From Candidatus Roseilinea sp. (GTDB lineage: Bacteria; Chloroflexota; Anaerolineae; J036; Brachytrichaceae): a stretch of 64,000 bases of DNA. This document shows positions 30,275 to 39,008 of this stretch, one piece after another; the first letter of the stretch is position 1; each line of letters begins with the position of its first letter. The stretch spans positions 1,054,001-1,118,000 of the forward strand of contig AP024676.1 of NCBI GenBank assembly GCA_025998955.1, written 5' to 3'. Below the pieces are notes generated by a model. That model had not been told where the DNA came from and ran no database searches. It saw only the letters and a list, made by a program, of their open reading frames with translations. The position numbers were made by a program, and so were the translations under genes.

Positions 30275-32965
30275 ATGGCTGATTCGTCCAGGCAGCACGC
30301 TGTCGCTTCGGTCGCGCTTCTGTCGCAAGCCGTCGCCGAGCCGCTGACGTATCTCATCCCCGACCATTTGCGCGATCGAGTGTTGCTCGGCTCGGCAGTC
30401 GTCGTGCCGCTGCAGCACCGGCTGACGAGTGGGATCGTCGTTGGACTGGACTTGCAACCGGAGCCGGTCGAAGCCGAACTCAAACCGATCCATGCCGCGC
30501 TCGACGCGCGTCCGGCCTTGAACTCGGTCCAACTCGAGCTGGCGCGCTGGATCGCCGCCGAGTATCACGCGCCGCTCGGTCGTTGCTGCGCGCTCATGAC
30601 GCCGCCGGGCTTCACGCCGCGCTCGGCCTATGTATATGGCCTGACGGACGAGGGCGAGCGCGTTGCAAAGTCGAGCGATAGAGAGGCGGGCGCGACGGAC
30701 GCGCGCGCGCGGTTGCTTCAGGCGCTGTACTTGCGCGGCCCGCTGGTCGAATCGAAGTTGACGCGGGCGATGCGTGACGCACCGGATTGGCGTCGCGCGT
30801 TGAAAGCGCTGGTCAAAGCCGGCCTGGTGTCGCGCGCCTCTACGCTGCAGCCGCCTCCGGTGCGACCTCGGCGCACCACGCTGGCGCAACTGGCCATCGG
30901 CGAGGAAACGCTGGCACCGGTGCTGGCCAACCTGCAAGCCAATAACAAGCTGAAACCGGAGACGCGCGCGCGCCGCGCCGCAGCATTGGAATACCTGCGA
31001 TCACACAACGGCCTGGCCGCCGCGGAGTGGATCTTCGCAGAGACCGGCGCGACGCGCGAAGATTTGAGCTGGCTGGCCGCGCGTGGCTATATCATGCTCG
31101 GCGATGCCGAGCGCTGGCGCGACCCGTTGGCCGACGTGGACTACGTGGTCAAGTCTCCACCGCCGCTCACTGAGGATCAGGAGCAGGTCTGGCGCGCTGT
31201 CGAGGCAGGGATCAGGGATCAGGGATCAGGGATCAGGGATCGGGAATCAGGGATCAGGGGGCGGGGATCAGGGGGCGGGGAGTCAGGCGCTGCGCCTTCC
31301 GATTCTCAATTCTCAATTCTCAATTCTCAATTTCTGCTCCGTGGCGTGACCGGCTCCGGCAAGACCGAGATCTACATGCGCGCGGCCGAGGCCGTCTTGA
31401 AGCAAGGACGCGGTGTGCTCATCCTCGTGCCGGAGATTGCGCTGACGCCGCAGACTGCCCGGCGCTTCCTGGAACGCTTCCCCGGCCAAGTCGCACTCGT
31501 CCACAGCGGGCTCAAACCCGGCGAGCGCTATGACACCTGGCGGCGCATCCGCGCCGGTGAGCTGCGCGTAGTGGTCGGCGCGCGCTCGGCGTTGTTCGCG
31601 CCGCTCGCCGAAGTGGGGTTGATTGTGCTCGACGAGGAGCACGACCCGTCCTACAAGCAAAACAGCCCGCCCTACTACGACACGCGACGCGTTGCGCTGC
31701 GCTACGCCGAGTTGACCGGTGCGACGTTGATCTTCGGCAGCGCTACGCCGTCGCTAGAGGCCTGGCAGATGGCCGACGCGGGTCGCCTGACCTTGCTCGA
31801 GTTGCCCAACCGCGTGCGCGGACATGTGCGCCGGATTGCCGATCAGCAGGCGCGCCTGGGGATACAAGCCGCCGTGCAACCGGAGGCCGAGGCCGTCGCC
31901 TACCAGCCTTTGCCGGCAGTGCAGGTGATTGACATGCGCGCGGAGTTGCGCGGCGGTAATACTGACATGTTCAGCGGTGCGCTGACGCTGGCACTGGGCG
32001 AGACGTTGCGGCGCGGCGAGCAGGCCATCCTCTTCCTCAATCGGCGCGGCGCCGCATCTAGTGTGTTGTGCCGTGACTGTGGGCACGTCCTGCGTTGCCC
32101 GAACGACGATACCCCGCTCACGTATCACTCGGAAGTGGAGAGTCGAGAGTGGAAAGTCGCAGCGCCGCACGTCCGACTCCCCTCTCCCCATCTCAAATGC
32201 CACCAGTGTGATCGCATCGAGCCGGTGCCGTCGCGCTGTCCGGTATGCGGCAGCGTGCGCATCCGCTATATCGGCATCGGCACGCAAAAGGTCGAGCAGG
32301 CCGTCTTGCAGCGCTTCCCCGACGCGCGGGTGTTGCGCTGGGATCGCGACTCTGCCGGGCGCGGCGGTGGCGATCATATTCTGCAGCGTTTCGTCAATCG
32401 CCAGGCCGATGTACTGGTCGGCACGCAGATGATCGCGAAGGGCCTCGACCTGCCGATGGTGACGCTGGTGGGTGTGGTGCTGGCCGACGTGGGGTTGTTC
32501 CTACCGGACTTCCGTGCCGGCGAACGCGTCTTCGATCTGCTGTTGCAGGTGGCCGGCAGGGCAGGGCGGGGGCTGTTGCCCGGACGGGTGATCGTGCAGA
32601 CCTATAACCCGGATCATCCGGCGATCGCGTTTGCTGCCCGACACAACGTGCAGGGCTTCGTGTCGTATGAGCTGACGCAGCGTCGGCTGCTGAACTTACC
32701 GCCGTTCGTGCGGCTGGTGCGCTTCGAATACGCCGACGTAGACAACGACGCAGCGCGTCGGGCGTGTGAGCTGTTGGCGCGCGACGTGCGACGTTCCATC
32801 CATCACCTGGGCCTCATCGGCCCGGCGCAGGCGTATTTCACCCGGCGCAACAACCGCTACCGCTGGCAGGTGTTGGTGCGCACACACTCGCCACGCGAAT
32901 TGCTGGCCGGCCTGAACGTGCCGCGCGGATTCGTCGTGGATGTGGATCCGGTGAGCGTGCTTTGA
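30275..32965 (+). CDS. priA: Primosomal protein N' (PriA helicase)
   Basis: 896 residues, longer than the usual ~730-800. The 3' DNA-binding domain lies at the N-terminus. Helicase motifs: GVTGSGKTE (Walker A, about 357-365), LIVLDEEHDPSYKQ (Asp453-Glu-Glu-His), GSATPSLEAW, VLVGTQMIAKGLDLP and QVAGRAGRG. The zinc-binding region runs from CRDCGHVLRCP (Cys599) through CHQCD to CPVCGS. PriA restarts stalled replication forks. Two in-frame inserts from short-word tracts are visible: about residues 311-353 just before Walker A, and about 619-641 inside the zinc domain between LTYH and LKCHQC. Neither interrupts a catalytic residue. No ribosome site is evident before the ATG. Confidence 0.95.
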   Translation: MADSSRQHAVASVALLSQAVAEPLTYLIPDHLRDRVLLGSAVVVPLQHRLTSGIVVGLDLQPEPVEAELKPIHAALDARPALNSVQLELARWIAAEYHAPLGRCCALMTPPGFTPRSAYVYGLTDEGERVAKSSDREAGATDARARLLQALYLRGPLVESKLTRAMRDAPDWRRALKALVKAGLVSRASTLQPPPVRPRRTTLAQLAIGEETLAPVLANLQANNKLKPETRARRAAALEYLRSHNGLAAAEWIFAETGATREDLSWLAARGYIMLGDAERWRDPLADVDYVVKSPPPLTEDQEQVWRAVEAGIRDQGSGIRDRESGIRGRGSGGGESGAAPSDSQFSILNSQFLLRGVTGSGKTEIYMRAAEAVLKQGRGVLILVPEIALTPQTARRFLERFPGQVALVHSGLKPGERYDTWRRIRAGELRVVVGARSALFAPLAEVGLIVLDEEHDPSYKQNSPPYYDTRRVALRYAELTGATLIFGSATPSLEAWQMADAGRLTLLELPNRVRGHVRRIADQQARLGIQAAVQPEAEAVAYQPLPAVQVIDMRAELRGGNTDMFSGALTLALGETLRRGEQAILFLNRRGAASSVLCRDCGHVLRCPNDDTPLTYHSEVESREWKVAAPHVRLPSPHLKCHQCDRIEPVPSRCPVCGSVRIRYIGIGTQKVEQAVLQRFPDARVLRWDRDSAGRGGGDHILQRFVNRQADVLVGTQMIAKGLDLPMVTLVGVVLADVGLFLPDFRAGERVFDLLLQVAGRAGRGLLPGRVIVQTYNPDHPAIAFAARHNVQGFVSYELTQRRLLNLPPFVRLVRFEYADVDNDAARRACELLARDVRRSIHHLGLIGPAQAYFTRRNNRYRWQVLVRTHSPRELLAGLNVPRGFVVDVDPVSVL
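31206..31333. repeat. Composite word tract inside priA
   Basis: The coding strand has about nine variants of AGGGATC or GGGGCGGGGATCAGG, a GC-rich spacer, and then four to five copies of TTCTCAA ending at about 31333. The encoded peptide (GIRDQGSGIRDRES... to [13 protein letters not shown]) replaces a short linker upstream of Walker A. Same composite, same orientation relative to coding, as in the DUF2298 gene at 14710-14838. Confidence 0.88.
32130..32196. repeat. Word tract inside the priA zinc-binding domain
   Basis: GTGGAGAGTCGAGAGTGG is followed by a GC spacer and then GTCCGACTCCCCTCTCCCC, an imperfect inverted arrangement. It adds about 20 residues (EVESREWKVAAPHVRLPSPH) where PriA normally has only a few between LTYH and the next Cys pair. 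Confidence 0.75.
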
Positions 32966-33010
32966 ACGCGAGTCGCGCAATTTTCACGTGCCATTACAAT
33001 ACCTTGCAGC

Positions 33011-33679
33011 ATGGCTGATGCGTTCCGCGTGATTGTGAAGACGTTCAAAGACATCTGGGGTGAAATGTTCAACCTGGTATTGATGAACGTGTTCACGCTG
33101 CTGTGCGTGATCGTCATCATCCCCGGCCCGCCGGCGATGATGGCGTTGTATGCCGTGTGCAATCGCATCGCCAACGACTATGCGGTATCGTGGGAGCATT
33201 ACTTCGCGGCGTTTCGCGAGCACTTTCGCAAGGCTTGGCTCTATGCGGTCGCCGCGCTCGTGATTACCGCGTTGATCCTTTTCAACTTCTGGTGGTATGG
33301 TGCGACGTTCGGCAACGAAGTATGGGTGCAGTGGGTGCAGGGCGCGTGGTTGGCGGCCGCGTTCTTCTGGTTGGTGATCAACTTCTATGTGTGCGCCTTT
33401 TACATGGAGCAGCAGGATCGGCGCTGGCGGGTGGCGCTGCGAAATTCGGCGCTGGTGGCCGGAGCGAATCCGCTGTTCACCTTGACGCTGCTGGCGGTCG
33501 TCGGATTGTTGATGGTCGTGGCGCTGATGTTTACGCCGTTGTTCGTGTTGCTCGGGTTGTCCACGTGGGCGATGTTTGGTAGTGAAGCCGTCGTCAATCG
33601 AGTAAACCTATATCGCAAACGCATACAGGCGCAGACGGCGCCGAGTAGCGAAGTGCAGGGTCAAAAGCGCGAGGTGTGA
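33011..33679 (+). CDS. YesL/DUF624-like membrane protein
   Basis: 222 residues with about five hydrophobic segments. The N-terminal pattern (LMNVFTLLCVIVIIPGPPAMMALY), followed by SWEHYFAAFREHFRKAW, is characteristic of YesL/DUF624 proteins: a membrane hairpin with a Pro-Gly break, then an aromatic-rich cytosolic helix. Function is unknown; in Bacillus such genes sit with polysaccharide-use operons. TACAAT lies 10 bp before the ATG and there is no ribosome site. Confidence 0.75.
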   Translation: MADAFRVIVKTFKDIWGEMFNLVLMNVFTLLCVIVIIPGPPAMMALYAVCNRIANDYAVSWEHYFAAFREHFRKAWLYAVAALVITALILFNFWWYGATFGNEVWVQWVQGAWLAAAFFWLVINFYVCAFYMEQQDRRWRVALRNSALVAGANPLFTLTLLAVVGLLMVVALMFTPLFVLLGLSTWAMFGSEAVVNRVNLYRKRIQAQTAPSSEVQGQKREV

Positions 33680-33722
33680 ACCTCGGTAAGTCGCGCAAAG
33701 TTCACGCAGAGGAGCAGGTCCA

Positions 33723-35129
33723 ATGCATACCAAATCGAATGACGAATTCGAGGACGGCGAATTTGGAGATCACGATGACGCCGATGATTTCGGCTTCGAG
33801 TCCTCTTTGCTGACGGATGAGCTGGCGCATTACTTAGGTGAGCGCTGGCGCATCGAAGAAGAGAACAAGGTCATTCGGGTTAACCTCTCGCTTACCGCCG
33901 CGCTCAAGAAAATTCCCGCCAAGTGGTTGGATGCTGCTTGCCAGGCAAACCGGTTGGCTTTGCCAGGGGACCTGCCCAAGAGCCGGCGCGCTAAGGTGGC
34001 TGCGTTGGTCGCCAGTTTGACCTCGAAAGATGAACTCCGGCGCTGTGTCACTGAGCTGCCGCCGCGCGCTCGCGCTGCACTGCGCTGCGTGATTGATAAC
34101 GGAGGGTGGATGCGCCTGGCCGACCTGACGCGCGACTTCGGTTCGATGGACGGCGACGGTTGGTTCTGGGACGAAGAGCCGCCCACGTCCTGTTTGGGTG
34201 AGTTGCGCCGTCGCGCCCTGCTCTTCATCGGCCGCACCTCGCGCACCAAAGACGGCAAGCCGGGCAAGCGCATGTTCAAGGTAGCGGTCGTGCCCAAGGA
34301 TATCCGCGACCTGTTGCGCAGCATCCTCTCCGAAGCTGCGATTTGCAAAGAGGAAGAGGCAGCGCTTGCCCGGCAGTTCGCTACACCGGAAGACGCGCTC
34401 AACGACGCGATCTGCGCCGTGCATGGGTATTACGACGCGCTGGATTGGCAGCCGCCGCTCAACCGGGGCGATGTGGAGGACTTTTTGCGCTACGTCAGCC
34501 GGCGCGGTTTCGATCCCGTGATGGCCTGGTTTGGCATCGAGATTCTGCTGGCCTTCATCGAGACGCGGCTGCACGAGATCCAATCGCTCGACGATTTGTG
34601 CGGCTACCACATCAGCGAGCTGGCGTCCGGCTTCGTAGATATGACCTATTTGCAGCGCTGGACGCTGGACGAGCGGCGCAACCTGGTTCACCTGGTGCGG
34701 TGTCTATACGATCGCCTGCACGAACGCAGGCGCGTTCTCACCGAGACGCGCGACGCGGTGAGGAGCGCCTGCGCTCGCCTGGTGAGCGGCAAGCGCAAGC
34801 TCAACCTGATTCGCCGGCCTCCGCCGCTGGGCGGCGAACTGATCTTCATCCGCATCAACCCTGAAACCAACGAGGAGGAGCGCTACACCTTCAACCACCA
34901 GCGCTTGCTGCTGGTATGGGCCGGCGCATTCCATCAGGACTGGCGCCCGATGTTGAGTGTGTGTGATACGGTGCCGAGCGGCGCACAAAAGAAAGCCCTC
35001 ATCCACGAGTTGAGCGCACTCGAGACCGACATCTGCGACCTGATCATCTCTCAGGCCGACGAGGAAGATTTCGACCGCGCCATCCTCTGGTTCTATGAAG
35101 ATCGCTTGCTCGAGCTGAGCGCGTGGTAA
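33723..35129 (+). CDS. Hypothetical protein, 468 residues
   Basis: No firm family. The first ~30 residues are strongly acidic (Asp/Glu-rich). About 95-165 (ELPPRARAALRCVIDNGGWM, then LADLTRDFG, then LGELRRRALLFIGR) looks like winged-helix modules of the kind seen in helicase-associated or XPB-like N-terminal domains, but I cannot assign it. The middle is alpha-helical and the end acidic (EEDFDRAILWFYEDRLLEL). AGGAG lies 10 bp before the ATG. No membrane segment. It is followed by the 85-bp tandem repeat. Confidence 0.7.
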   Translation: MHTKSNDEFEDGEFGDHDDADDFGFESSLLTDELAHYLGERWRIEEENKVIRVNLSLTAALKKIPAKWLDAACQANRLALPGDLPKSRRAKVAALVASLTSKDELRRCVTELPPRARAALRCVIDNGGWMRLADLTRDFGSMDGDGWFWDEEPPTSCLGELRRRALLFIGRTSRTKDGKPGKRMFKVAVVPKDIRDLLRSILSEAAICKEEEAALARQFATPEDALNDAICAVHGYYDALDWQPPLNRGDVEDFLRYVSRRGFDPVMAWFGIEILLAFIETRLHEIQSLDDLCGYHISELASGFVDMTYLQRWTLDERRNLVHLVRCLYDRLHERRRVLTETRDAVRSACARLVSGKRKLNLIRRPPPLGGELIFIRINPETNEEERYTFNHQRLLLVWAGAFHQDWRPMLSVCDTVPSGAQKKALIHELSALETDICDLIISQADEEDFDRAILWFYEDRLLELSAW

Positions 35130-35130
35130 A

Positions 35131-35328
35131 GGCTCAGGTGTCAAGCCTGAGCCTACGCCGAGCCGCGAGCGGAAGACCACATTCGCTGGTAGGCGCGCCC
35201 TTGATGGACGCGCCGGGCTCAGGCGTCAAGCCTGAGCCTACGCCGAGCCGCGAGCAGAAGACCACATTCGCTGGTAGGCGCGCCCTTCATGGGCGCGCCG
35301 GGCTCGGGTGTCAAGCCTGAGTCTAGCA
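35131..35328. repeat. 85-bp tandem repeat, about 2.3 copies, with internal hairpins
   Basis: The unit begins GGCTCAGGTGTCAAGCCTGA and starts at 35131, 35216 and 35301 (period 85). Each unit contains two inverted repeats: GGCTCAGG/CCTGAGCC around 7 bases, and GGCGCGCCC/GGGCGCGCC around 4-5 bases. It fills the convergent gap between the 468-residue gene and the FAH gene, so it may also end transcription from both sides. No gene fits here. Confidence 0.9.
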
Positions 35329-35331
35329 GCG

Positions 35332-36153
35332 CTAGATCACCTCGTTCTCCAGCGTCACTTCGCCGACGCTGATCTTGACATGGTCGCCTGGCCGGAGCGA
35401 GAAGCTCTCCGGCGGCACGATGCCCGTGCCGGTCATCAGGAATGCACCGTCTGGAAAGTCAAGTTCCCGATAAAGGTAGCTCACCAATTCTGCGAGCCCG
35501 CGCTTCATACGCGCGATGCTCGTCTCGCCGCTGAAGACGACTGCGCCGCCGCGACGGATCTCCAGCGTCACCGGTAGCGTGCGCATCGCCTCGGCGTTGG
35601 TCAGCACGATCTCCGGCCCAAGCGCACACGCGCCGGTGTAGATCTTGGCCTGCGGCAGGTAGAGTGGGTTCTCGCCCTCGATGTCGCGCGAGGACATGTC
35701 GTTGCCAGCGGTGTAGCCCACGATCTCGCCGTGCGCGTTAATGACCAGGGTGAGCTCCGGCTCCGGCACGTTCCACGTGCTGTCTTTGCGGATGCGCACG
35801 GGCTGCCTGCTGGTTACGGCGCGCCAGCCGATGGCCTTCATGAACAGCTCCGGCCGTTCGGCGTCATAGACCTTTTGATACACGTCGGCCACCGACGATT
35901 CCGCTTTGCGCGCGTCGCGGCTGCGCAGATAGGTGACGCCGCTGGCCCAGACCTCCTGCATCGGCTCGATGGGCGGCAGGATACCCTGCGCCTGGATGCT
36001 TGCGGCGCTGTCATGTTGCTGCGTCAGCCAGTCGTGCATCGCGCCGGCCGGCTGCCGGAGCAGCTCGGTAAGCGTAAAGTTGGCCGAGAGTGGTCGGCCG
36101 TCCAGCATCCACCGCGGCCCTCCATTCGTCGTGTGTCGAGAGAGTTTTCCCAT
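35332..36153 (-). CDS. FAH-family 2-keto-3-deoxy sugar-acid dehydratase or hydrolase
   Basis: 273 residues, fumarylacetoacetate hydrolase fold. EVWASGVTYLRSRDARKAES followed by VYDAERPELFMKA is the pattern of sugar-acid members (2-keto-3-deoxy-D-arabinonate/xylonate dehydratase or 2,4-diketo-3-deoxy-L-fuconate hydrolase). PEPELTLVIN and GNDMSSRDIEGENPLYLPQAK supply the metal-binding acidic residues. Which reaction it catalyses cannot be told from sequence alone. ATG 36153 is preferred to the TTG at 36174. It is the last gene of the minus-strand sugar region and follows the SDR gene by 137 bp containing word repeats. Confidence 0.85.
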   Translation of the reverse strand: MGKLSRHTTNGGPRWMLDGRPLSANFTLTELLRQPAGAMHDWLTQQHDSAASIQAQGILPPIEPMQEVWASGVTYLRSRDARKAESSVADVYQKVYDAERPELFMKAIGWRAVTSRQPVRIRKDSTWNVPEPELTLVINAHGEIVGYTAGNDMSSRDIEGENPLYLPQAKIYTGACALGPEIVLTNAEAMRTLPVTLEIRRGGAVVFSGETSIARMKRGLAELVSYLYRELDFPDGAFLMTGTGIVPPESFSLRPGDHVKISVGEVTLENEVI

Positions 36154-36177
36154 TTCGATCGAGTCTCCAATCAAATC

Positions 36178-36290
36178 TGTCTGAACCGGACAGAATGGAC
36201 GAGGTTGACAGGATTGTGCGCTGTCAGTTCCCAGTCCCTTCTCTAACCTCTAAAATCTCCAATCTCCAATTCTCCGATCTCCAACTGGCC
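36178..36290. repeat. Intergenic word tracts between SDR and FAH genes
   Basis: Two tracts. About 36185-36215 is made of GGACAGAAT / GGACGAGGT / TGACAGGATT. About 36240-36285 is made of TCTCCAATCTCCAATTCTCC-type words. A short TCTGTC/GACAGA hairpin precedes them. No gene is supported here. Confidence 0.65.
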
Positions 36291-37055
36291 TCAATCCATC
36301 GGGTACAAACTGCACCCGCCATCCACCAGCAGCGTGGCGCCGGTCATGTAGCCGGCCATGTCGGAGCAGAGGAAGGCAAACGCATCGGCGACACTCTCCG
36401 GCGGCTGCATATAACCGAGTGGGATGGCCTTCGACGCGCGCGCTCGGTAGCTCGGGTCGGTGTCCCATTGCCGCTTGGCCATGCCTACGCCGACGATGCC
36501 GGGCGCGATTGCGTTGGCGCGGATGCCCTTGTCGGCCAGTTCACGCGCAAAGCCGCGCATCATCGCCTTCATTGCGCTCTTGCTCATGGTGTAGGGGGTG
36601 ATCTCCGGCCAGGGCACGTCCTGCACCCAAGAGGTGGTGAAGATCAGATGGCCGGCGACGCGCCGCGCAACCCAGCGGCGCGCAGCCTCCTGTGCCACCA
36701 CAAACGCCGCGCGCACATTCACCTCCATCAACTTGTCATACTCGGTCAGTGGATAGTCCGTGACCGGGTGCGCCCCGACCATGCCGGCGTGACAACAAGC
36801 GACGTTCGGCATGCCCAGTGCAGTCTCGACGGCGTCGAACATCGTGGCCACTTCTTCTGCGCGAGCCGCATCGGCGCGGAAGTAGCGCACGCGCTCCGAC
36901 TTCGGCAAGACGGCCTCAGCCTCTTCTACCGGCATCACATCGTTTACGGCTATTGCAGCGCCGTGGGCCAGCAGCGTCCGCACGATGACTTGACCGATGG
37001 CGCCGGCGCCGCCGGTGATCAAGATGATCTTTTTGGACAGATCTAACGTGTTCAT
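36291..37055 (-). CDS. SDR-family dehydrogenase (sugar or sugar-acid oxidation)
   Basis: 254 residues. Cofactor loop ITGGAGAIGQ at 14-23, active site TTSW... with YTMSK (Tyr-x-x-x-Lys), and the terminal TGATLLVDGGCSLYP typical of classical SDRs. The canonical NNAG motif is altered to CCHAGMVG. Its ATG overlaps the stop of the upstream GH99-like gene (ATGA). Context with dehydratase and FAH enzyme suggests oxidation of a sugar or 2-keto-3-deoxy acid. Confidence 0.88.
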   Translation of the reverse strand: MNTLDLSKKIILITGGAGAIGQVIVRTLLAHGAAIAVNDVMPVEEAEAVLPKSERVRYFRADAARAEEVATMFDAVETALGMPNVACCHAGMVGAHPVTDYPLTEYDKLMEVNVRAAFVVAQEAARRWVARRVAGHLIFTTSWVQDVPWPEITPYTMSKSAMKAMMRGFARELADKGIRANAIAPGIVGVGMAKRQWDTDPSYRARASKAIPLGYMQPPESVADAFAFLCSDMAGYMTGATLLVDGGCSLYPMD

Positions 37056-38110
37056 GGTTGTTGGCCTTTGCTTTCTTCGGCTGCACGAGCGAGGGCCGGA
37101 TCAGCAGCGCGATAAGCTGTGCCCAGCTCGCACGTCAGGTCGAGATACAAATCGCCATAGGTGCGGCCCGGCTCAATGGCCGTGCCTTCGACCCACTCGT
37201 TGAAGCTCTTGACGAGTAACAGATCGCCGCCTGTCTGCGGCGTAACGCTGAATGTCTCGCGGTAGTACGCGCCGCGGCGCCGGTCGCGTGCAAAAGCCGG
37301 TGCGGGCATGCGCACGTCGGTAGCGCGCACGCGGAACGAGCGGGTGTCGTCGAAACCCGGCGCCACGGTGTCGGCAAAATACAAATTGACGCCCGATTGC
37401 TGTTCGACCTCGCGCAGACGCGCGGCAAAGACGGGCTGCTTCAACCAGCTGCGCGGGCCGTTCTTGTGGTCAATGCGATACACATACAGGCCGTCGAACA
37501 ATGGGTTGAACGCTGTAGTCAGCCCTTCCGCGAACCAGATCGCGCGGCGTTCCGGATCGGTCGCTTGGCGAATGCGAGCCCATCCAGCCTTGGCCGCGGC
37601 GATGCTGCCCCAGGGTCGGGTCATGCCCTCGAAGAAGATCACCGGCCGGCCATCGAGCTTCAGGTAGTTGGGGTGCGGCGCCCACTGCTCCAGCACGAAG
37701 CGCACTGAGTCAATTAGGTCCTGCTCTTTAGTGCGGTGCAGGCTATTCTCCAGCAGCACCACGGCGTGCTGAAACCCGCTGCCACTCGATGCGGCCAGCA
37801 GCTTGTTGAAGTTTTCGGTAGTGCGCGGCTCTTTGACGCCGAACCAATGGGCAGCGAACCCGTTGAGGCATGCGCGTTGCGCCAGTTGCAGATGGTGCTG
37901 GATCGTAGCCATGTCGTCCGAACTGTAAGGGCCCGCGGCCGGCACATCGAAGGTCTTCGTGCCGTCGAATACGTCCGGTTGATACCACATCATGTAGTCG
38001 GCTAGGATCAAGCGCGACGTCTCCTGGGCGCGGACAGCCTGTTCGAACGAGAGCATGGCGAGCGTGATGGTTATCGCAGCAGCGACGAGCGTCTTTGGGG
38101 TCGGATGCAT
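37052..38110 (-). CDS. Secreted GH99/GH71-like glycosidase-related protein
   Basis: 352 residues with a signal peptide (MHPTPKTLVAAAITITLAML, cleavage near VRAQ). The fold family is suggested by ILADYMMWYQPDVFDG at the start, AHWFGVKEP, and LLVKSFNEWVEGTAIEPG near the end; NEW-EGT-IEP is a hallmark of GH99-like/WbsX-type TIM barrels, with the Glu as a likely catalytic residue. It would act outside the cytoplasm on alpha-linked glycans. Translationally coupled to the SDR gene. Confidence 0.75.
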   Translation of the reverse strand: MHPTPKTLVAAAITITLAMLSFEQAVRAQETSRLILADYMMWYQPDVFDGTKTFDVPAAGPYSSDDMATIQHHLQLAQRACLNGFAAHWFGVKEPRTTENFNKLLAASSGSGFQHAVVLLENSLHRTKEQDLIDSVRFVLEQWAPHPNYLKLDGRPVIFFEGMTRPWGSIAAAKAGWARIRQATDPERRAIWFAEGLTTAFNPLFDGLYVYRIDHKNGPRSWLKQPVFAARLREVEQQSGVNLYFADTVAPGFDDTRSFRVRATDVRMPAPAFARDRRRGAYYRETFSVTPQTGGDLLLVKSFNEWVEGTAIEPGRTYGDLYLDLTCELGTAYRAADPALARAAEESKGQQP

Positions 38111-38204
38111 AAGGGGTTGAGATGCGTTTGTAAAGAAGTGTGTCTTCGGTGCGTATTCGCTTTGTGCTCGGAATGCGCCGGTCGGTATTGTAGCGGTGCG
38201 CCGA

Positions 38205-38981
38205 TCAATCCGGTAACACGACCGGGATTTTGGCCATCAACCCGCCATCCACTAGATAGGCTGCGCCGGTGCAGGCGCTGGCCTCGTCGCTGCACAGGAA
38301 GAGCACCAGCCGGGCAACTTCTTCCGGTTTGATCACTCGACCGATCGGGTGCATCTTGCCCCACTTGGCGATGGTGGCATCTACTTCGCCTGGCGCGAAG
38401 GTCATCGCCGCACCGCGCAACATGGGGGTATCCACCGAGCCGGGTAGGATGGCGTTGGCGCGAATGCCCTCATGCGCGTGGTCCATCGAGATAGCTTTGA
38501 CCAGGGTCAGCGTGGCGGCTTTGCTGGCAGCGTAGATCGGCACGGTGGTCTGTGTGGCCAGCGCCTGCACGCTCGATGTGCAGACGATCGCGCCGCCGCC
38601 ACGCCGGCGCAGGGCGGGCACGGCGTACTTGCACATCCAGACGTGCCCCTTGAAGTTCACGCCCATGCCGCGCTCGTAATCTTCTTCGGTCACGTCTTCG
38701 ATGCGACCGTAAAGCTGGATGCCGGCGTTGCTGAACAGCGCGTCCAAGCCGCCGTAGGTCTCCTCGGCAGTGCGCACGGCGCGCTCGGCGTCGGCCATCT
38801 TCGATACATCAGTGTGCACGAATGTCGCGCGTGCCAGCGAACGGGCGAGCGCTTCGCCGGCAGCGTCATCCACGTCGGCGATGACGACCGATGCGCCCTC
38901 CGCGCTAAATGCTTTCACCGCGGCTTCGCCGATGCCTTTGGCACCACCGGTGACAATGACAACTTTGTTCTGGAATCTCAT
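38205..38981 (-). CDS. SDR-family dehydrogenase
   Basis: 258 residues, classical SDR. VTGGAKGIGEAA cofactor loop, VIADVDD (acidic end of beta 2, favouring NAD+), NAG at FSNAGIQ, catalytic Ser in CTSSVQ and YAASK, and the C-terminal TGAAYLVDGG. GGAGG precedes the ATG by 8 bp. One of three SDRs in the cluster; only 27 bp follow the upstream SDR. Confidence 0.9.
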   Translation of the reverse strand: MRFQNKVVIVTGGAKGIGEAAVKAFSAEGASVVIADVDDAAGEALARSLARATFVHTDVSKMADAERAVRTAEETYGGLDALFSNAGIQLYGRIEDVTEEDYERGMGVNFKGHVWMCKYAVPALRRRGGGAIVCTSSVQALATQTTVPIYAASKAATLTLVKAISMDHAHEGIRANAILPGSVDTPMLRGAAMTFAPGEVDATIAKWGKMHPIGRVIKPEEVARLVLFLCSDEASACTGAAYLVDGGLMAKIPVVLPD

Positions 38982-39008
38982 CGCTGTGTTCCTCCGCGTT
39001 GATTAGAA

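Noticed and set aside
29399-30937. 512-codon minus-strand frame opposite the lipoprotein and priA genes
   Set aside because: Spans the junction of two clear plus-strand genes and has Arg/Gln-rich shadow composition.
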